From the NCBI GenBank assembly GCA_030695205.1, contig JAUYTN010000059.1, forward strand, positions 1 to 64,000: 64,000 nucleotides of DNA, read 5' to 3'. The notes beneath the pieces are model-generated. The model was given only the letters and a program-made list of their open reading frames with translations. It made no database searches and was not told the DNA's origin. The position numbers were made by a program, and so were the translations under genes. Source of the stretch: Burkholderiaceae bacterium (GTDB lineage: Bacteria; Pseudomonadota; Gammaproteobacteria; Burkholderiales; Burkholderiaceae_C). Of the stretch, positions 1 through 9,222 are shown piece after piece (the stretch's first letter is position 1; the number at the start of each line of letters is the position of its first letter).

Positions 1-157
1 TCTTGCTGGCTACTTCGTCCAGCAAGCGCTCAAGTTCGCCGGGTTGTATGAACTCGGCAATGTTGTCGTTGCCGTGGTAGCGCTGGCGGGAGGCCTTGAT
101 GCGCTCCCGGATCTTGACGGACACCGGGGTGCCTTCGTGGTCATCAACAGGTGTCAT
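1..157 (-). CDS. folE: GTP cyclohydrolase I (FolE), N-terminal part
   Basis: This is the first 52 codons of a gene that runs off the left edge of the window. The translation begins MTPVDDHEGTPVSVKIRE and continues through NDNIAEFIQPGELERLLDEV, which I recognise as the N-terminal stretch of betaproteobacterial GTP cyclohydrolase I. The family converts GTP to 7,8-dihydroneopterin triphosphate, the first step of folate synthesis, in the cytoplasm. None of the zinc or catalytic residues lies in the visible part, so the call rests on N-terminal similarity only. The ATG at 155-157 is the first in-frame Met. A NudB-type dihydroneopterin triphosphate hydrolase, the next enzyme of the pathway, lies 2.3 kb away on the same strand. 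Confidence 0.8.
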   Translation of the reverse strand, partial: MTPVDDHEGTPVSVKIRERIKASRQRYHGNDNIAEFIQPGELERLLDEVASK

Positions 158-279
158 GGTCTGTGTGGATGGGGTAGTTGGAAACAAATGCGACCGGCTA
201 TCTGCCTTCGGTGGTCATGTTACCACTCAGTCTGTTTTCTAACCGTCATGCGCATCTTCAGGAGAAAATTATTAAATAA

Positions 280-325
280 AATGCAATTAAGCGCTTGATT
301 TATATACATAGATAGCTACAGTATT
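280..325 (-). repeat. Dispersed short repeat, intergenic copy 1
   Basis: This is the only notable content of the 221-bp gap between folE and clsB. Read on the minus strand it runs GTAGCTATC, an A/T-rich spacer, then CAAGCGCTTAATTGCATTTTA. It matches the core of the repeat family found elsewhere in this window (AGCT, AAGCGC, then an A/T-rich tail). The surrounding sequence is unusually A/T-rich for this genome. No terminator or promoter was identified with confidence. Confidence 0.55.
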
Positions 326-378
326 TAACCATACTGACGGCACCAGCATCTGCCACCTCCCCGGGCCAGTGGGAGACA

Positions 379-1737
379 TCAGTACCGGTGGCCGGTCAGC
401 CACAGCAGGGTACGCATCACCACAAACGCCAGCCTGTCCAGCACCCGCTGCTGCCATGGCCGGTTGCGCAGGGCCTGGTGGTCCAGCACAGTGGCGCCAT
501 GTGCCATGGCATGCAACAGACGCTGGCGCAGGTCGGCTGCAAACGCGGGGTCGGCGGTCACGACGTTGGCCTCTTTGGCCAGCAGCAGGCTCAGCGGGTC
601 CAGGTTGCTGGAGCCCACAGTGGCCCATGCGCCATCGACCACCGCCACTTTGGCATGCAGGGCGCTGAGGGTGTACTCGCGCACATCCACCCCCGCATCA
701 ACCAGCTTCTGGTACACCGGGCGGGCCGCGTGGTACTGCATGAAGCCCTCGTACTGCCCCTGCAGCAGCACACGCACCGCCACGCCCCGCCGCGCAGCCA
801 GCACCAGGGCACGGCGCATGCGCCGCCCGGGCACAAAGTAGGCGTTGGCCAGCAGCACCTCGCTGCGCGCCTCGCCAATGGCCTTCAGGTAGGCCCGTTC
901 GATGTCGGCGCGGTGCCAGACGTTGTCGCGCAGCACCAGCATGGCAGGGGCGTCGTGCACCACAGGGGGTGCTTGGGCATGGGCCGACTGGCCAAACCAG
1001 CGCACGTCCGTGGCCCCACTGCGCCCCACCTCACGGCCTTCCCCGCTGGCACCTCCGGGGTACTCGGGGCCACTGGCGGACGACACCGTGGCGAGCAAGG
1101 CGTCCCAGGCTGCCGAAAATTCGTGGGCACGGACGCGCTTGAGGGCCAGCACCCGCCACCACAGCTGCAACAGCGCCTCGGTCATGTCGCTCACCAGCGG
1201 GCCGGTGCAACGCAGCGCAAAATCGAACCGGGGGTGGGCCAGTGGTGTACTGCCCGCACCGAGGTAGTCGTCCAGCAGGTTGATGCCGCCACAAAAACCC
1301 AACACGCCGTCAATCACGCAGAGCTTGCGGTGCAAACGCCGCCAGCGGCTGGGCAGCAGCAGCCCCAGTTTCCCCAGGGGTTCGTACACCCGCCACTGCA
1401 CACCCGCCGCCCGAAAGCGGCGCTGCCAGTCATCGGGCATGGCATCGGTTCCAATCCCGTCCACCAGCAGACGCACGCTGATGCCCCTGGCCCCCGCCCG
1501 CTCCAGCGCCTCAGCCACCTGCAGCGGTGCGCCCTGAAATTCAAAAATGTAGGTTTCCAGGTGGATGGAGCTTCGAGCCTGGTCCATGGCCTGTGCCATG
1601 GCCTCAAACAGCGCTTGCCCACTGGTCAGCAAGCCCAGGGTGTGCCCGCCCTGCAGCTTGGGGGCATGGCGCGACGCAAACGACCGGATGGGTGCGGGTG
1701 CTGCGTCCACCACGCACTCACATGCCGAACTCGGCAA
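379..1737 (-). CDS. clsB: Cardiolipin synthase ClsB-type (phospholipase D family)
   Basis: A 452-residue protein of the phospholipase D superfamily. Two HxKxxxxD motifs are present: HRKLCVIDG in the first half and HAKVAVVDG near residue 365, followed by the conserved GSSNLDPLS. The family transfers phosphatidyl groups at the inner membrane to make cardiolipin from phosphatidylglycerol and, for ClsB, also from phosphatidylethanolamine. The protein lacks the two N-terminal membrane helices of ClsA, which fits ClsB (YbhO). The start overlaps the end of the upstream EEP-family gene by 20 bp. The same pair (ybhP-ybhO) occurs in E. coli, which supports the call. The N-terminal 30 residues are not conserved in my memory, so a later start is possible. 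Confidence 0.85.
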   Translation of the reverse strand: MPSSACECVVDAAPAPIRSFASRHAPKLQGGHTLGLLTSGQALFEAMAQAMDQARSSIHLETYIFEFQGAPLQVAEALERAGARGISVRLLVDGIGTDAMPDDWQRRFRAAGVQWRVYEPLGKLGLLLPSRWRRLHRKLCVIDGVLGFCGGINLLDDYLGAGSTPLAHPRFDFALRCTGPLVSDMTEALLQLWWRVLALKRVRAHEFSAAWDALLATVSSASGPEYPGGASGEGREVGRSGATDVRWFGQSAHAQAPPVVHDAPAMLVLRDNVWHRADIERAYLKAIGEARSEVLLANAYFVPGRRMRRALVLAARRGVAVRVLLQGQYEGFMQYHAARPVYQKLVDAGVDVREYTLSALHAKVAVVDGAWATVGSSNLDPLSLLLAKEANVVTADPAFAADLRQRLLHAMAHGATVLDHQALRNRPWQQRVLDRLAFVVMRTLLWLTGHRY

Positions 1738-2458
1738 TCAGCGGCAAATGATCGGACATGCGCGACCAGGCTTTGCCGTGTGGCACCTGGGCGTGGCGCA
1801 GGGTCAGGCCTCGCACATAGATGCGGTCCAGGTGCAGCATGGGCAGCCGCGCGGGAAAAGTGGCCAGTCGAATACCGCGAAAGGTGTGCAAATCCAGCGC
1901 CTGCAAGGGGCGGTGCAACCGATCGCCCCAGTCGTTGAAGTCGCCCGCCACCACCAGGCGCTGATCGGCGGGCACCTCCCGCTGCAGGTAGGCGCCGAGT
2001 CTCTGCACCTGACGCTCGCGCCCGCCCGCCAGCAGGCCCAGGTGCACCACCACCACATGCACCACCTCGCCGCCCACATCCACACAGGCGTGCAGCAGGC
2101 CGCGCTGCTCGAACCGGTGGTCGGACACATCCTCATGTCCGGTGGACAGCACCGGCCAGCGACTGAGCAGGGCATTGCCATGCTCGCCATGGCGGGTCAG
2201 TGCATTGGTGCGGTACACGGCCTCGTAGCCCTCTGGCAGCAAAAACTCTGCCTGCCCCTGCGCTGGCCAGTGCGCAAAGCGCTTGGCCAGCTTGCGGTGA
2301 ACGCCCCGCACCTCCTGCAGGCACACGATGTCCGCGTCGAACTGCTCGACCGCGTGCACCAGGTTGTGGATCTCCAGCCGCTGGGTGGGGCCCAGGCCTT
2401 GCACGCCCTTGTGGATGTTGTAGGTGGCAATGCGCAGAGTGCTCATGCGCGGCATCAT
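1718..2458 (-). CDS. Endonuclease/exonuclease/phosphatase family protein (YbhP-like)
   Basis: A 246-residue EEP-fold hydrolase. Visible motifs are YNIHKGV near the N-terminus, the metal-binding glutamate in CLQEV, GDFNDW in the middle and the C-terminal DHLPLIAEF, which together form the Mg-dependent phosphodiesterase site. The physiological substrate is not known. The pairing with clsB, as in E. coli ybhP-ybhO, suggests a membrane phospholipid role, but this is inference. The start ATG at 2456-2458 overlaps the nudB stop as ATGA, suggesting translational coupling. ATGs at 2455 and 2446 are alternatives, and the latter would begin MSTLRIATYN. Confidence 0.8.
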   Translation of the reverse strand: MMPRMSTLRIATYNIHKGVQGLGPTQRLEIHNLVHAVEQFDADIVCLQEVRGVHRKLAKRFAHWPAQGQAEFLLPEGYEAVYRTNALTRHGEHGNALLSRWPVLSTGHEDVSDHRFEQRGLLHACVDVGGEVVHVVVVHLGLLAGGRERQVQRLGAYLQREVPADQRLVVAGDFNDWGDRLHRPLQALDLHTFRGIRLATFPARLPMLHLDRIYVRGLTLRHAQVPHGKAWSRMSDHLPLIAEFGM

Positions 2459-2943
2459 GCCACCGAGGCGCAGCGCCCCAGCCGGGGCAACTGCAGAATG
2501 GCCTCGGCGTTGGAGCCTGAGAAGCAGGCATTGGCTGCGGCGTGGTGTGCCAGCCAGCGCTGTGCCGTGTGCTCACGCGGGGACAGGCGCACCCGGATGG
2601 GTGCGGGCAGGCACAGGCCGAACACCCGCTCGGTGTTGCACACCACGCCAGGCGCGTAGCGGTGGCGCCAGTGCGGGAAAATCTCGTACACGTTTTCCAG
2701 CTGCCAATCGGTGAGGCAGTGGCGGGGTGCCAGCGCCTCCAGCCCGGTTTCCTCACGAACCTCGCGCACCGCAGTGTCCCACCAGCTTTCGGCAGGCCAG
2801 TCTTTGGAGCCGGTGACGGACTGCCAATGCCCTGGAGCGTCGGCACGCTCCAGCAGCAGCACCTGTGCATCCGGTGTGTGGATCACTACCAGCACAGACT
2901 CGGGAATTTTGGGGACAACAGGCTCAGTGACGGGCGGAGGCAT
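2455..2943 (-). CDS. nudB: Dihydroneopterin triphosphate diphosphatase (NudB)
   Basis: A Nudix hydrolase of 162 residues that removes pyrophosphate from dihydroneopterin triphosphate in folate synthesis. The Nudix box reads GSKDWPAESWW followed by REVREETGL. It has one extra residue between the first Gly and Glu compared with the canonical box, a form I recall in other betaproteobacterial NudB proteins. VTGSKD just before it and the WRHRYAPGV region fit NudB rather than MutT. The start is chosen at ATG 2941-2943; a GTG at 2955 is an alternative. The gene overlaps yqjK upstream and the EEP gene downstream, so it lies inside a tight operon. Confidence 0.85.
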   Translation of the reverse strand: MPPPVTEPVVPKIPESVLVVIHTPDAQVLLLERADAPGHWQSVTGSKDWPAESWWDTAVREVREETGLEALAPRHCLTDWQLENVYEIFPHWRHRYAPGVVCNTERVFGLCLPAPIRVRLSPREHTAQRWLAHHAAANACFSGSNAEAILQLPRLGRCASVA

Positions 2944-3238
2944 CTTGCCAGGCACCTCGGGCGCGGTTCCACCACTGCCAGCCGGTCCACAGCCGCAAGC
3001 CCAGGCTCAAGGTGCGCCGCGGCCGAACCACCGCCATGGTGGCCACCGCCACGCCCACCCACAGCGGGTTGCGGGCGACCCAACGGCCGACGGCCCGCAC
3101 GGTATCAGCCGCTTGCAGCCACGGCACCAGGGCCTGGCCCTGCTGGGCCATGTCGGCACGCAGCGCTTGCGAACGCTGCTGCAGCAGCAGACGCCGACGC
3201 ATCAGTTCCTGGGCTTTGGGGGACATGGGCAACACCAT
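2924..3238 (-). CDS. YqjK-like small protein
   Basis: A basic 104-residue protein with an Arg/Gln-rich N-terminal helix (MRRRLLLQQRSQAL) and one weak hydrophobic segment (NPLWVGVAVATMAVV) near residues 57-71. I recognise it as YqjK-like from its position after DUF883 (YqjD) and the holin-like YqjE, an order also found in E. coli as yqjD-yqjE-yqjK. The function of YqjK is not established. The holin gene ends 9 bp upstream and nudB overlaps it downstream. An internal ATG at 3226 (MSPKAQELMRR) is an equally plausible start. Confidence 0.7.
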   Translation of the reverse strand: MVLPMSPKAQELMRRRLLLQQRSQALRADMAQQGQALVPWLQAADTVRAVGRWVARNPLWVGVAVATMAVVRPRRTLSLGLRLWTGWQWWNRARGAWQDASARH

Positions 3239-3247
3239 TTCGGCGGC

Positions 3248-3667
3248 TCAGGGCCGCAGGCGCTCGATGTCGGCGCGCAGTTCGGCCAAACTGGCCTTGA
3301 ACAAACCACTGCCCTGCTGCAGCCCCTGGTGGAGCATGGCCCAAGCCACAGCGCCAGCCGTCAGGAACACCGCCGAAAAAGCGGCCAAGGCCAACAGCCG
3401 ATGGCTGTCCCACAGAGCCACAGTGATCAGGATGGCCACAAAGACCAGCCCGACCGCCAGCAGCACGCAGCACACCGTGGCCAGCAGCCACAGGCGCCCG
3501 AGGCGGGCCACCTCTTCCTGCACCTCCACCCCGAGCAGCGACAGTCGAACCTGCACCAGCTCCAACCCGGAACCCAGCAGGCCCCGCACCGACTGGGCCA
3601 AAGGGGGCGCAGGCGCCTGCTCGGACGCCTCATCGGCGCCCCTGGCGGGCCGCTGCGCCATGGCCAT
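3248..3667 (-). CDS. Phage holin-like family membrane protein (YqjE)
   Basis: A 139-residue protein with two strongly hydrophobic helices, roughly residues 56-78 (LWLLATVCCVLLAVGLVFV) and 86-112, between polar ends. This is the layout of the YqjE/Phage_holin_3_6 family. Despite the name, these are chromosomal inner-membrane proteins of unknown function, often paired with ribosome-associated YqjD. The start codon overlaps the stop of the DUF883 gene by one base (TGATG), showing coupled translation. The final residues include a short charged tail. Confidence 0.8.
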   Translation of the reverse strand: MAMAQRPARGADEASEQAPAPPLAQSVRGLLGSGLELVQVRLSLLGVEVQEEVARLGRLWLLATVCCVLLAVGLVFVAILITVALWDSHRLLALAAFSAVFLTAGAVAWAMLHQGLQQGSGLFKASLAELRADIERLRP

Positions 3668-3984
3668 CAGCGGCGACCGATCAGCAAGCCAACGATCAGG
3701 CCAACGCCTGCCGCTGCACCGATGGACTTCCAGGGGTGCTCGTGCACGTAGTCGTCGGTGGCACGGGCCACTTCGCGGGTCTTGACCTTGATGGCATCTT
3801 CGGCATCGGCCAGCTTATGGCGCGCCACTTTGAGGTTTTCGCTCAGACGCTCGCGCAGCGCAGCTGCTTTGCCTTCGGTCTGGTGTGCAGTGGCAACGAT
3901 GAGGTCTTCAGCGTCTTGAATCACCTGCTTCACGTCCGCCACAAAGCGCTCTTTGCTGGCAAGGGTATCTGTGTTGTCGTTCAT
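3667..3984 (-). CDS. DUF883 family protein (YqjD/ElaB type)
   Basis: A 105-residue protein with a long amphipathic, Ala/Lys/Glu-rich helical region (residues about 10-75) and one C-terminal membrane helix ending GLIVGLLIGRR. This is the signature of the ElaB/YqjD/YgaM tail-anchored family. E. coli YqjD binds ribosomes at the membrane in stationary phase. A clear Shine-Dalgarno (CAGGAGA) precedes the ATG at 3982-3984. It is the first gene of the compact run yqjD-yqjE-yqjK-nudB-EEP-clsB, so an upstream promoter in 3985-4119 is likely, though I could not place one. Confidence 0.85.
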   Translation of the reverse strand: MNDNTDTLASKERFVADVKQVIQDAEDLIVATAHQTEGKAAALRERLSENLKVARHKLADAEDAIKVKTREVARATDDYVHEHPWKSIGAAAGVGLIVGLLIGRR

Positions 3985-4119
3985 GGTTTCTCCTGATTAA
4001 GCGTCACAACTTGGCAAAAAACTAACAGCTTCAATGGACCTTGGCCAGCCCATGAAGTTCCTCAATGCCCAAAACGCACCGTCGGTGCTTCCGCACTGGC
4101 TGTGCCACCCGCAGCCCCA

Positions 4120-5919
4120 TCAGCCCTTGACGGCGTCGGGGTTGCGCAGGCGGATGTGCAGCTCTCGCAGCTGCTTCTCATCCACCAGGCTGGGAGCCTG
4201 GGTCAACAGGCACTGGGCGCGCTGGGTTTTGGGGAAAGCAATCACGTCGCGAATGGATTCTGCGCCGGTCATCAGCGTCACGATGCGGTCCAGGCCAAAC
4301 GCCAACCCGCCATGAGGAGGTGCGCCGTACTGCAGGGCATCCAGCAGGAAACCGAACTTCAGCTGCGCCTCGTCGGGATTGATTTTGAGGGCGTCGAACA
4401 CCTTTTGCTGAACGTCTGCGGTGTGGATGCGCACGGAACCACCACCGATTTCCCAACCATTGAGCACCATGTCGTAGCCCTTGGCCAGGCAGCGGCCAGG
4501 GTCGGTGACCATCCAGTCCTCGTGTCCGTCTTTGGGTGCGGTGAAGGGATGGTGCACCGCCGTCCAGCGATCGGCTTCTTCGTCATGCTCGAACATGGGG
4601 AAGTCCACCACCCACATGGGCGCCCAGCGGTTCTCGAACAGGCCGTTTTTCTTGCCCAGCACGCTGTGACCGATTTTGATGCGCAGGGCACCGATGGCGT
4701 CGTTGACCACCTTGGCCTTGTCGGCACCGAAGAAAATGATGTCGCCGTCTTTGGCACCGGTACGGCCCAGGATGTCGGCAACTGCCTGGTCGTGCAGGTT
4801 CTTGACGATGGGGCTTTGCAAGCCTTCGCGGCCCTTGGCCACCTCGTTGACCTTGATCCAGGCCAGACCCTTGGCGCCGTAAATCTTCACAAACTCGGTG
4901 TAAGCATCGATTTCGCTGCGGGTCATCTCAGCGCCGCCCGGGACACACAGGGCCACAACTCGGCCATTTTTCATCTGCGCTGGAGCACTGAACACCTTGA
5001 AATCGACACTGGCCATGGCGTCTGTCAGCTCGGTAAATTCGAGTTTGACACGCAAATCGGGCTTATCGGAGCCATAGCGGTGCATGGCTTCACTGTAGGC
5101 CATGACCGGGAAATCGCCGAGGTCCACACCGAGGGTGTTCTGAAACACCGTTTTGATCATGCCCTGGAACATGTCGCGGATGTCTTGCTCGGTCAGAAAT
5201 GAGGTTTCGATATCGATCTGCGTGAACTCAGGCTGGCGGTCCGCCCGCAAATCTTCGTCGCGAAAGCATTTGGTGATCTGGTAGTAGCGGTCAAAGCCAG
5301 CCACCATCAGCAGCTGCTTGAACAGCTGGGGGGACTGTGGCAGCGCAAAAAACTGCCCGTCGTGGACGCGACTGGGCACCAGGTAGTCACGCGCACCTTC
5401 GGGCGTGCTTTTGGTGAGCATGGGGGTCTCGATGTCCACGAAGCCGTTGGCATCCAGAAACTTGCGCACCTCCATGGCCACCCGGTAGCGCAGCATGAGG
5501 TTTTTTTGCATCTGCGGCCGACGCAAATCCAGCACCCGGTGCGTGAGCCGGGTGGTTTCGGACAGGTTGTCGTCATCCAGCATGAAGGGCGGTGTGACCG
5601 AGGGATTGAGCACCTTGAGCTCGTGGCACAACAGCTCGATCTTTCCGCTCTTGATGGCGTCGTTGGCCGTGCCCTCGGGGCGCGCGCGGACAACGCCTAC
5701 CACCTGCACACAAAACTCGTTGCGCACACCTTCGGCGGTCGCAAACATGTCGGGCCGATCGGGGTCGCACACCACCTGCACATAGCCTTCGCGGTCGCGC
5801 AGATCCACAAAAATCACGCCGCCGTGGTCACGCCGACGGTTGACCCAGCCACACAGCGTCACGGTTTGGCCAAGCAGGGTTTCGGTCACATGACCGCAGT
5901 AGTGGGAACGCATCGCCAT
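4120..5919 (-). CDS. aspS: Aspartyl-tRNA synthetase
   Basis: A 599-residue class II synthetase that charges tRNA-Asp in the cytoplasm; many betaproteobacterial enzymes also charge tRNA-Asn. The N-terminal OB-fold (MRSHYCG, then [24 protein letters not shown]) binds the anticodon. Motif 2 is seen as [18 protein letters not shown], preceded by [10 protein letters not shown], and motif 3 as [10 protein letters not shown] near the C-terminus. Length matches the bacterial AspRS with its GAD insertion. ATGs at 5919 and 5913 are both possible; the second gives the common MRSHYCG start. It follows DUF502 and fmdB on the same strand, an arrangement I recall across Burkholderiales. Confidence 0.95.
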   Translation of the reverse strand: MAMRSHYCGHVTETLLGQTVTLCGWVNRRRDHGGVIFVDLRDREGYVQVVCDPDRPDMFATAEGVRNEFCVQVVGVVRARPEGTANDAIKSGKIELLCHELKVLNPSVTPPFMLDDDNLSETTRLTHRVLDLRRPQMQKNLMLRYRVAMEVRKFLDANGFVDIETPMLTKSTPEGARDYLVPSRVHDGQFFALPQSPQLFKQLLMVAGFDRYYQITKCFRDEDLRADRQPEFTQIDIETSFLTEQDIRDMFQGMIKTVFQNTLGVDLGDFPVMAYSEAMHRYGSDKPDLRVKLEFTELTDAMASVDFKVFSAPAQMKNGRVVALCVPGGAEMTRSEIDAYTEFVKIYGAKGLAWIKVNEVAKGREGLQSPIVKNLHDQAVADILGRTGAKDGDIIFFGADKAKVVNDAIGALRIKIGHSVLGKKNGLFENRWAPMWVVDFPMFEHDEEADRWTAVHHPFTAPKDGHEDWMVTDPGRCLAKGYDMVLNGWEIGGGSVRIHTADVQQKVFDALKINPDEAQLKFGFLLDALQYGAPPHGGLAFGLDRIVTLMTGAESIRDVIAFPKTQRAQCLLTQAPSLVDEKQLRELHIRLRNPDAVKG

Positions 5920-5950
5920 GGAAATCAGCTTTCAAACAATCAAAAAAATA

Positions 5951-6619
5951 TCACTGGCCACCCTGGGCCGCGTGGGGGGCAAGGAAATGCGGCCCACCTG
6001 ACTTGCCAGGCTTCAGGGCACTGCCCGGAACAATCACTCCCATGGAAACCACATAGGTCAGCGCCTCGTCAACCGTCATGGCCAACTCCACACAATCTGC
6101 TCGCCTGAGCATGACGAAGTAGCCGCCCGTGGGGTTGGGCGTGGTGGGCACATACACACTGACGCAGTCGAGAGGCAACAGGCCTGCCACCTCTCCGGCT
6201 GGACGCCCAGTCAGGAATGCAATGGTCCAAGAACCTTCATGGGGCCACTGCACAAGCACGGCTTTGCGAAACGCATTGCCTTTTTCGGAAAACAGCGTGT
6301 CGGACACCTGCTTCACGCCCGAATAAATGGAGCGCACCACTGGTATGCGGTGCAACAAGGCGTGCCACCAGTTGACCAGCTTGTTGCCCACAAAGTTGGA
6401 GGCAAACGCACCAATGGACAGCACCACCGCCAGCGCAAACAGCACCCCCAACCCCGGCACCCGCCAGCCCAGCCAGCGCTCGGGCATCCAGGCCGCGGGC
6501 AGGATGTTCAGCGTTTGGTCCAGCGTGGAAATCACCCACTCCAGCACCGACAAGGTGATGATGAGCGGCACCAGCACCAACAGGCCAGACAGCAACCACT
6601 TGCGCAGGGAGGACATCAT
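5951..6619 (-). CDS. DUF502 family membrane protein
   Basis: A protein of about 222 residues beginning MMSSLRKWLLSGLLVLVPLIITL. Two hydrophobic segments (residues about 8-27 and 58-82) are followed by a soluble C-terminal half containing SIYSGVKQ and TPNPTGGYF, both typical of DUF502. No biochemical function is established to my knowledge. The reading frame is open further upstream, but that stretch overlaps fmdB and is Pro/Arg-rich with no family similarity, so the start was placed at the MM pair. The gene lies 8 bp after fmdB and 32 bp before aspS, so the three are probably cotranscribed. Confidence 0.85.
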   Translation of the reverse strand: MMSSLRKWLLSGLLVLVPLIITLSVLEWVISTLDQTLNILPAAWMPERWLGWRVPGLGVLFALAVVLSIGAFASNFVGNKLVNWWHALLHRIPVVRSIYSGVKQVSDTLFSEKGNAFRKAVLVQWPHEGSWTIAFLTGRPAGEVAGLLPLDCVSVYVPTTPNPTGGYFVMLRRADCVELAMTVDEALTYVVSMGVIVPGSALKPGKSGGPHFLAPHAAQGGQ

Positions 6620-6626
6620 GTGGGGG

Positions 6627-6941
6627 TCAATGGCAGGCGCACGAGCCCCCGCACGGGGTGGAGGCAGGGGGTGCAGCCGCTGCTGGTGCAGCCTCGGAGC
6701 TGGCTGCGGCTGGCTCGGTGGTGGCGGCTGCGGCTGCGGCTGCAGCACCCGCCGCCGCACCTCCACGGAAATCGGTCGCGTACCAACCGGTTCCCTTGAG
6801 TTGGAAGCCGGGCGCAGTGAGCTGTTTCTGGAACGTCGAGGCCCCACACTGCGGACAAACCGTCAATGGATCCTCTGACATTTTCTGCAGCACATCTTTG
6901 GTGTGTCCGCAAGACTCGCATTTGTAGGCGTAAATGGGCAT
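6627..6941 (-). CDS. FmdB family zinc-ribbon protein with Ala-rich tail
   Basis: A 104-residue protein. The first 42 residues are the FmdB/CxxC zinc ribbon: MPIYAYKCESCGHTKDV, then CPQCGAS. After FQLKGTGWYATDF, another family hallmark, comes an unusual tail that is almost entirely Ala with Gly, Pro, Ser and Thr and ends CGGSCACH. The tail's Cys and His residues could bind a metal, but this is inference. The family is often called a regulatory protein, without a proven role. The start is placed at MPIYAYK; three extra codons upstream (MNL) are also open. Confidence 0.85.
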   Translation of the reverse strand: MPIYAYKCESCGHTKDVLQKMSEDPLTVCPQCGASTFQKQLTAPGFQLKGTGWYATDFRGGAAAGAAAAAAAATTEPAAASSEAAPAAAAPPASTPCGGSCACH

Positions 6942-7020
6942 GAGATTCAACCAAACAGGAGATCGATGGACAACCCGAAATTATAGGTTGCCAACCCCAC
7001 GCCATCCGCCAATGAGCCAC

Positions 7021-8586
7021 TCACCACAGCGGCAAGCGGACAAAACCCATCGACAACACCTGCATGGCCAACAGCCCGGCCACAAAACCACCGGCCGCAT
7101 ACACCAGACCCTGCAACAACCGGTTGGTGCGCCGTTGCTCCGCCAACAGCGCCTTGAGGTCGGCGCTGGCTGGGGCAGAGTTGCGCTTGAGGGCGTCGTG
7201 CAGCAGACGAGGAAGCATGGGCAACCACTTGGCGTACTGCGGAGCCTCGGCCTTGAGCTGCTTGAGCAGCTTTTCGGGGCCCACCTGCTCCAGCATCCAC
7301 TTTTCCAGAAATGGCTTCGCGGTGCTCCAGAGGTCCAACTCAGGGTCCAGTTGGCGACCCAACCCTTCGATGTTCAGCAGGGTTTTTTGCAGCAACACGA
7401 GCTGGGGCTGGATTTCCACATGAAACCGCCGCGAGGTCTGGAACAGCCGCATCAGCACCATGCCAAGCGATATTTCCCGCAACGGGCGGTCAAAGTAGGG
7501 CTCACACACCGCGCGCACCGAGGCCTCCAACTCGTCCACCCGCGTGGTGGCCGGCACCCAGCCCGACTCGATGTGCAACTCAGCCACCCGCTTGTAGTCG
7601 CGCTGGAAGAAGGCCGTGAAGTTCTGCGCCAGGTACTCTTTGTCGAACTCGGTCAAGGTCCCAACAATGCCAAAGTCCAGCGAGATGTAGCGGCCAAACG
7701 TGGCAGGTTCCAGGCTCACCTGGATATTGCCTGGGTGCATGTCGGCATGGAAAAACCCGTCACGAAACACCTGCGTGAAGAAAATGGTGACCCCGTCACG
7801 CGCCAGTTTGGGGATATCCACCCCGGCCGCACGCAAGCGCTCGATCTGGTTGATGGGTACCCCATGCATGCGCTCCATCACCATGACCTCGGTGCGGCAA
7901 TAGTCCCACACCATTTCCGGGATCAACACCAGGTTCAGGTCCTGCATGTTGCGGCGCAGCTGGGCAGCGCTGGAGGCCTCTCGCAGCAGATCCAACTCGT
8001 CGTGCAGGTACTTGTCGAACTCGGCCACCACCTCGCGTGGCTTGAGGCGACGGCCGTCTTCGGACAGGCGCTCCACCCAGGCGGCCATGGTCCGCATCAG
8101 CGACAGGTCTTTCTCAATGACCGACACCATGCCCGGACGCAGCACCTTGACCGCCACCTCCCGCCCATCGGCCAACACCGCGAAGTGCACCTGGGCAATA
8201 GAGGCGCTGGCCACCGGTTGGCGGTCAAATGTGGCGAACACTTGGTCGATGGGCCGGCCGAAGGCACGCTCGATGGTTTGGACCGCCACATCGCTGGAAA
8301 ACGGTGGCACCCGGTCCTGCAACAGCGCCAACTCGTCGGCAATATCCGGGGCCAGAAGGTCTCTGCGGGTGGAGAGCACCTGGCCAAACTTCACAAAAAT
8401 GGGACCGAGCGACTCCAACGCCTGGCGCAAACGTTGGCCGCGAGGTGCGTCCAGCGTTCTGCCCAAGGTAAGCACGCGGGACAGGCGGCGCAGCCAGGGG
8501 TGCGAAAAGTTGGACAGCACCAGTTCATCCAGCCCGTGGCGAAACACCACCCAGACGATGAATACCCCCCGAAAAAACCGATTCAT
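7021..8586 (-). CDS. ubiB: UbiB, ABC1-family atypical kinase for ubiquinone synthesis
   Basis: A 521-residue member of the UbiB/ADCK family, needed for aerobic ubiquinone production. Visible elements are the KxGQ motif ([14 protein letters not shown]), an ATP-site lysine in AVKVLRPGM, the catalytic-loop HADMHPGN and the metal-binding LDFGIVG. The C-terminus carries two likely membrane helices (residues about 480-520). The start ATG overlaps the ubiJ stop as ATGA. With ubiJ and ubiE close by, this forms the standard late ubiquinone cluster acting at the inner membrane. Confidence 0.95.
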   Translation of the reverse strand: MNRFFRGVFIVWVVFRHGLDELVLSNFSHPWLRRLSRVLTLGRTLDAPRGQRLRQALESLGPIFVKFGQVLSTRRDLLAPDIADELALLQDRVPPFSSDVAVQTIERAFGRPIDQVFATFDRQPVASASIAQVHFAVLADGREVAVKVLRPGMVSVIEKDLSLMRTMAAWVERLSEDGRRLKPREVVAEFDKYLHDELDLLREASSAAQLRRNMQDLNLVLIPEMVWDYCRTEVMVMERMHGVPINQIERLRAAGVDIPKLARDGVTIFFTQVFRDGFFHADMHPGNIQVSLEPATFGRYISLDFGIVGTLTEFDKEYLAQNFTAFFQRDYKRVAELHIESGWVPATTRVDELEASVRAVCEPYFDRPLREISLGMVLMRLFQTSRRFHVEIQPQLVLLQKTLLNIEGLGRQLDPELDLWSTAKPFLEKWMLEQVGPEKLLKQLKAEAPQYAKWLPMLPRLLHDALKRNSAPASADLKALLAEQRRTNRLLQGLVYAAGGFVAGLLAMQVLSMGFVRLPLW

Positions 8587-9176
8587 GGCGTCGCCGGAGC
8601 GTTGTCCTGGCGGCCAAAAGGTTGGGGCATGCGGGACACAAACGATTGCATGGCCGCCCGAACACCACCCAGAGCCTTCAGCAGGGTGTGGGCAGGCGCA
8701 TCGCCCAGCACGCGGGAGAGGTCTTCTTCTATGTCCCAGCGCACGTTGTCACTCAGCCAGGCCACCTCCGCGGCCAGTTGCACATCGCCCTCGATGCGAA
8801 CCGCCGGCTTTTCGCCGCGCAAGGCAGCAGCCACCAGCGACGGCACCGCGGTTTGGGTGAGGGTGATGGTGAGGTCAGGCACCACTGCGGTCTCGCCCGC
8901 TGGCACCGGGTAGGGCTGACGAGCCAGCAAACCCGCCGGGCTGGCCTGCAAGGTCAGTTCGAACCGCCCCCACACCAGGCGGGCAGACTTGCCCTGCTGG
9001 CGCCGAAGACGGTCCATGGCCTGGGGCTCTTGCATCAGCACATGGTTGAGCAGCAACACCAAGCGGTTTTGCGTTTCGTCAATGACCCAATCGGGCGGTT
9101 GGGCCGACTCCAGCAGGTTTTGCAGCAGGGACAACCCCGGCAGAGACGGACGGGTGAAGGGGGATGTGTTGGTCAT
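8583..9176 (-). CDS. ubiJ: UbiJ, ubiquinone biosynthesis accessory factor (SCP2 domain)
   Basis: A 197-residue protein starting [19 protein letters not shown], with an SCP2-like lipid-binding domain in the first 130 residues ([15 protein letters not shown], then [17 protein letters not shown]) and a C-terminal helix region with [15 protein letters not shown]. UbiJ helps assemble the soluble Ubi complex and binds the lipid intermediates. The frame is open far upstream, but similarity begins at this Met and the upstream part overlaps the Tim44-like gene. Coupling to ubiB by ATGA overlap and the nearby ubiE strongly support the name. Confidence 0.85.
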   Translation of the reverse strand: MTNTSPFTRPSLPGLSLLQNLLESAQPPDWVIDETQNRLVLLLNHVLMQEPQAMDRLRRQQGKSARLVWGRFELTLQASPAGLLARQPYPVPAGETAVVPDLTITLTQTAVPSLVAAALRGEKPAVRIEGDVQLAAEVAWLSDNVRWDIEEDLSRVLGDAPAHTLLKALGGVRAAMQSFVSRMPQPFGRQDNAPATP

Positions 9177-9222
9177 ACGCGCTCGATTTTGACGGATTGC
9201 GGGAGGCCCGCGCCAGCGAGCG

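Noticed and set aside
388-1938. Long plus-strand open frame (516 codons) opposite clsB
   Set aside because: It is antisense to a clear cardiolipin synthase; the product is His/Gln/Arg-rich with no motif, as expected from the complement of GC-rich coding DNA.
3248-3667. Phage holin as evidence of a prophage
   Set aside because: This is the chromosomal YqjE family, part of the yqjD-yqjE-yqjK group, with no phage genes nearby.
6934-8913. 659-codon plus-strand frame opposite ubiB
   Set aside because: UbiB motifs on the minus strand are unambiguous, and this frame shows only the composition of a shadow.
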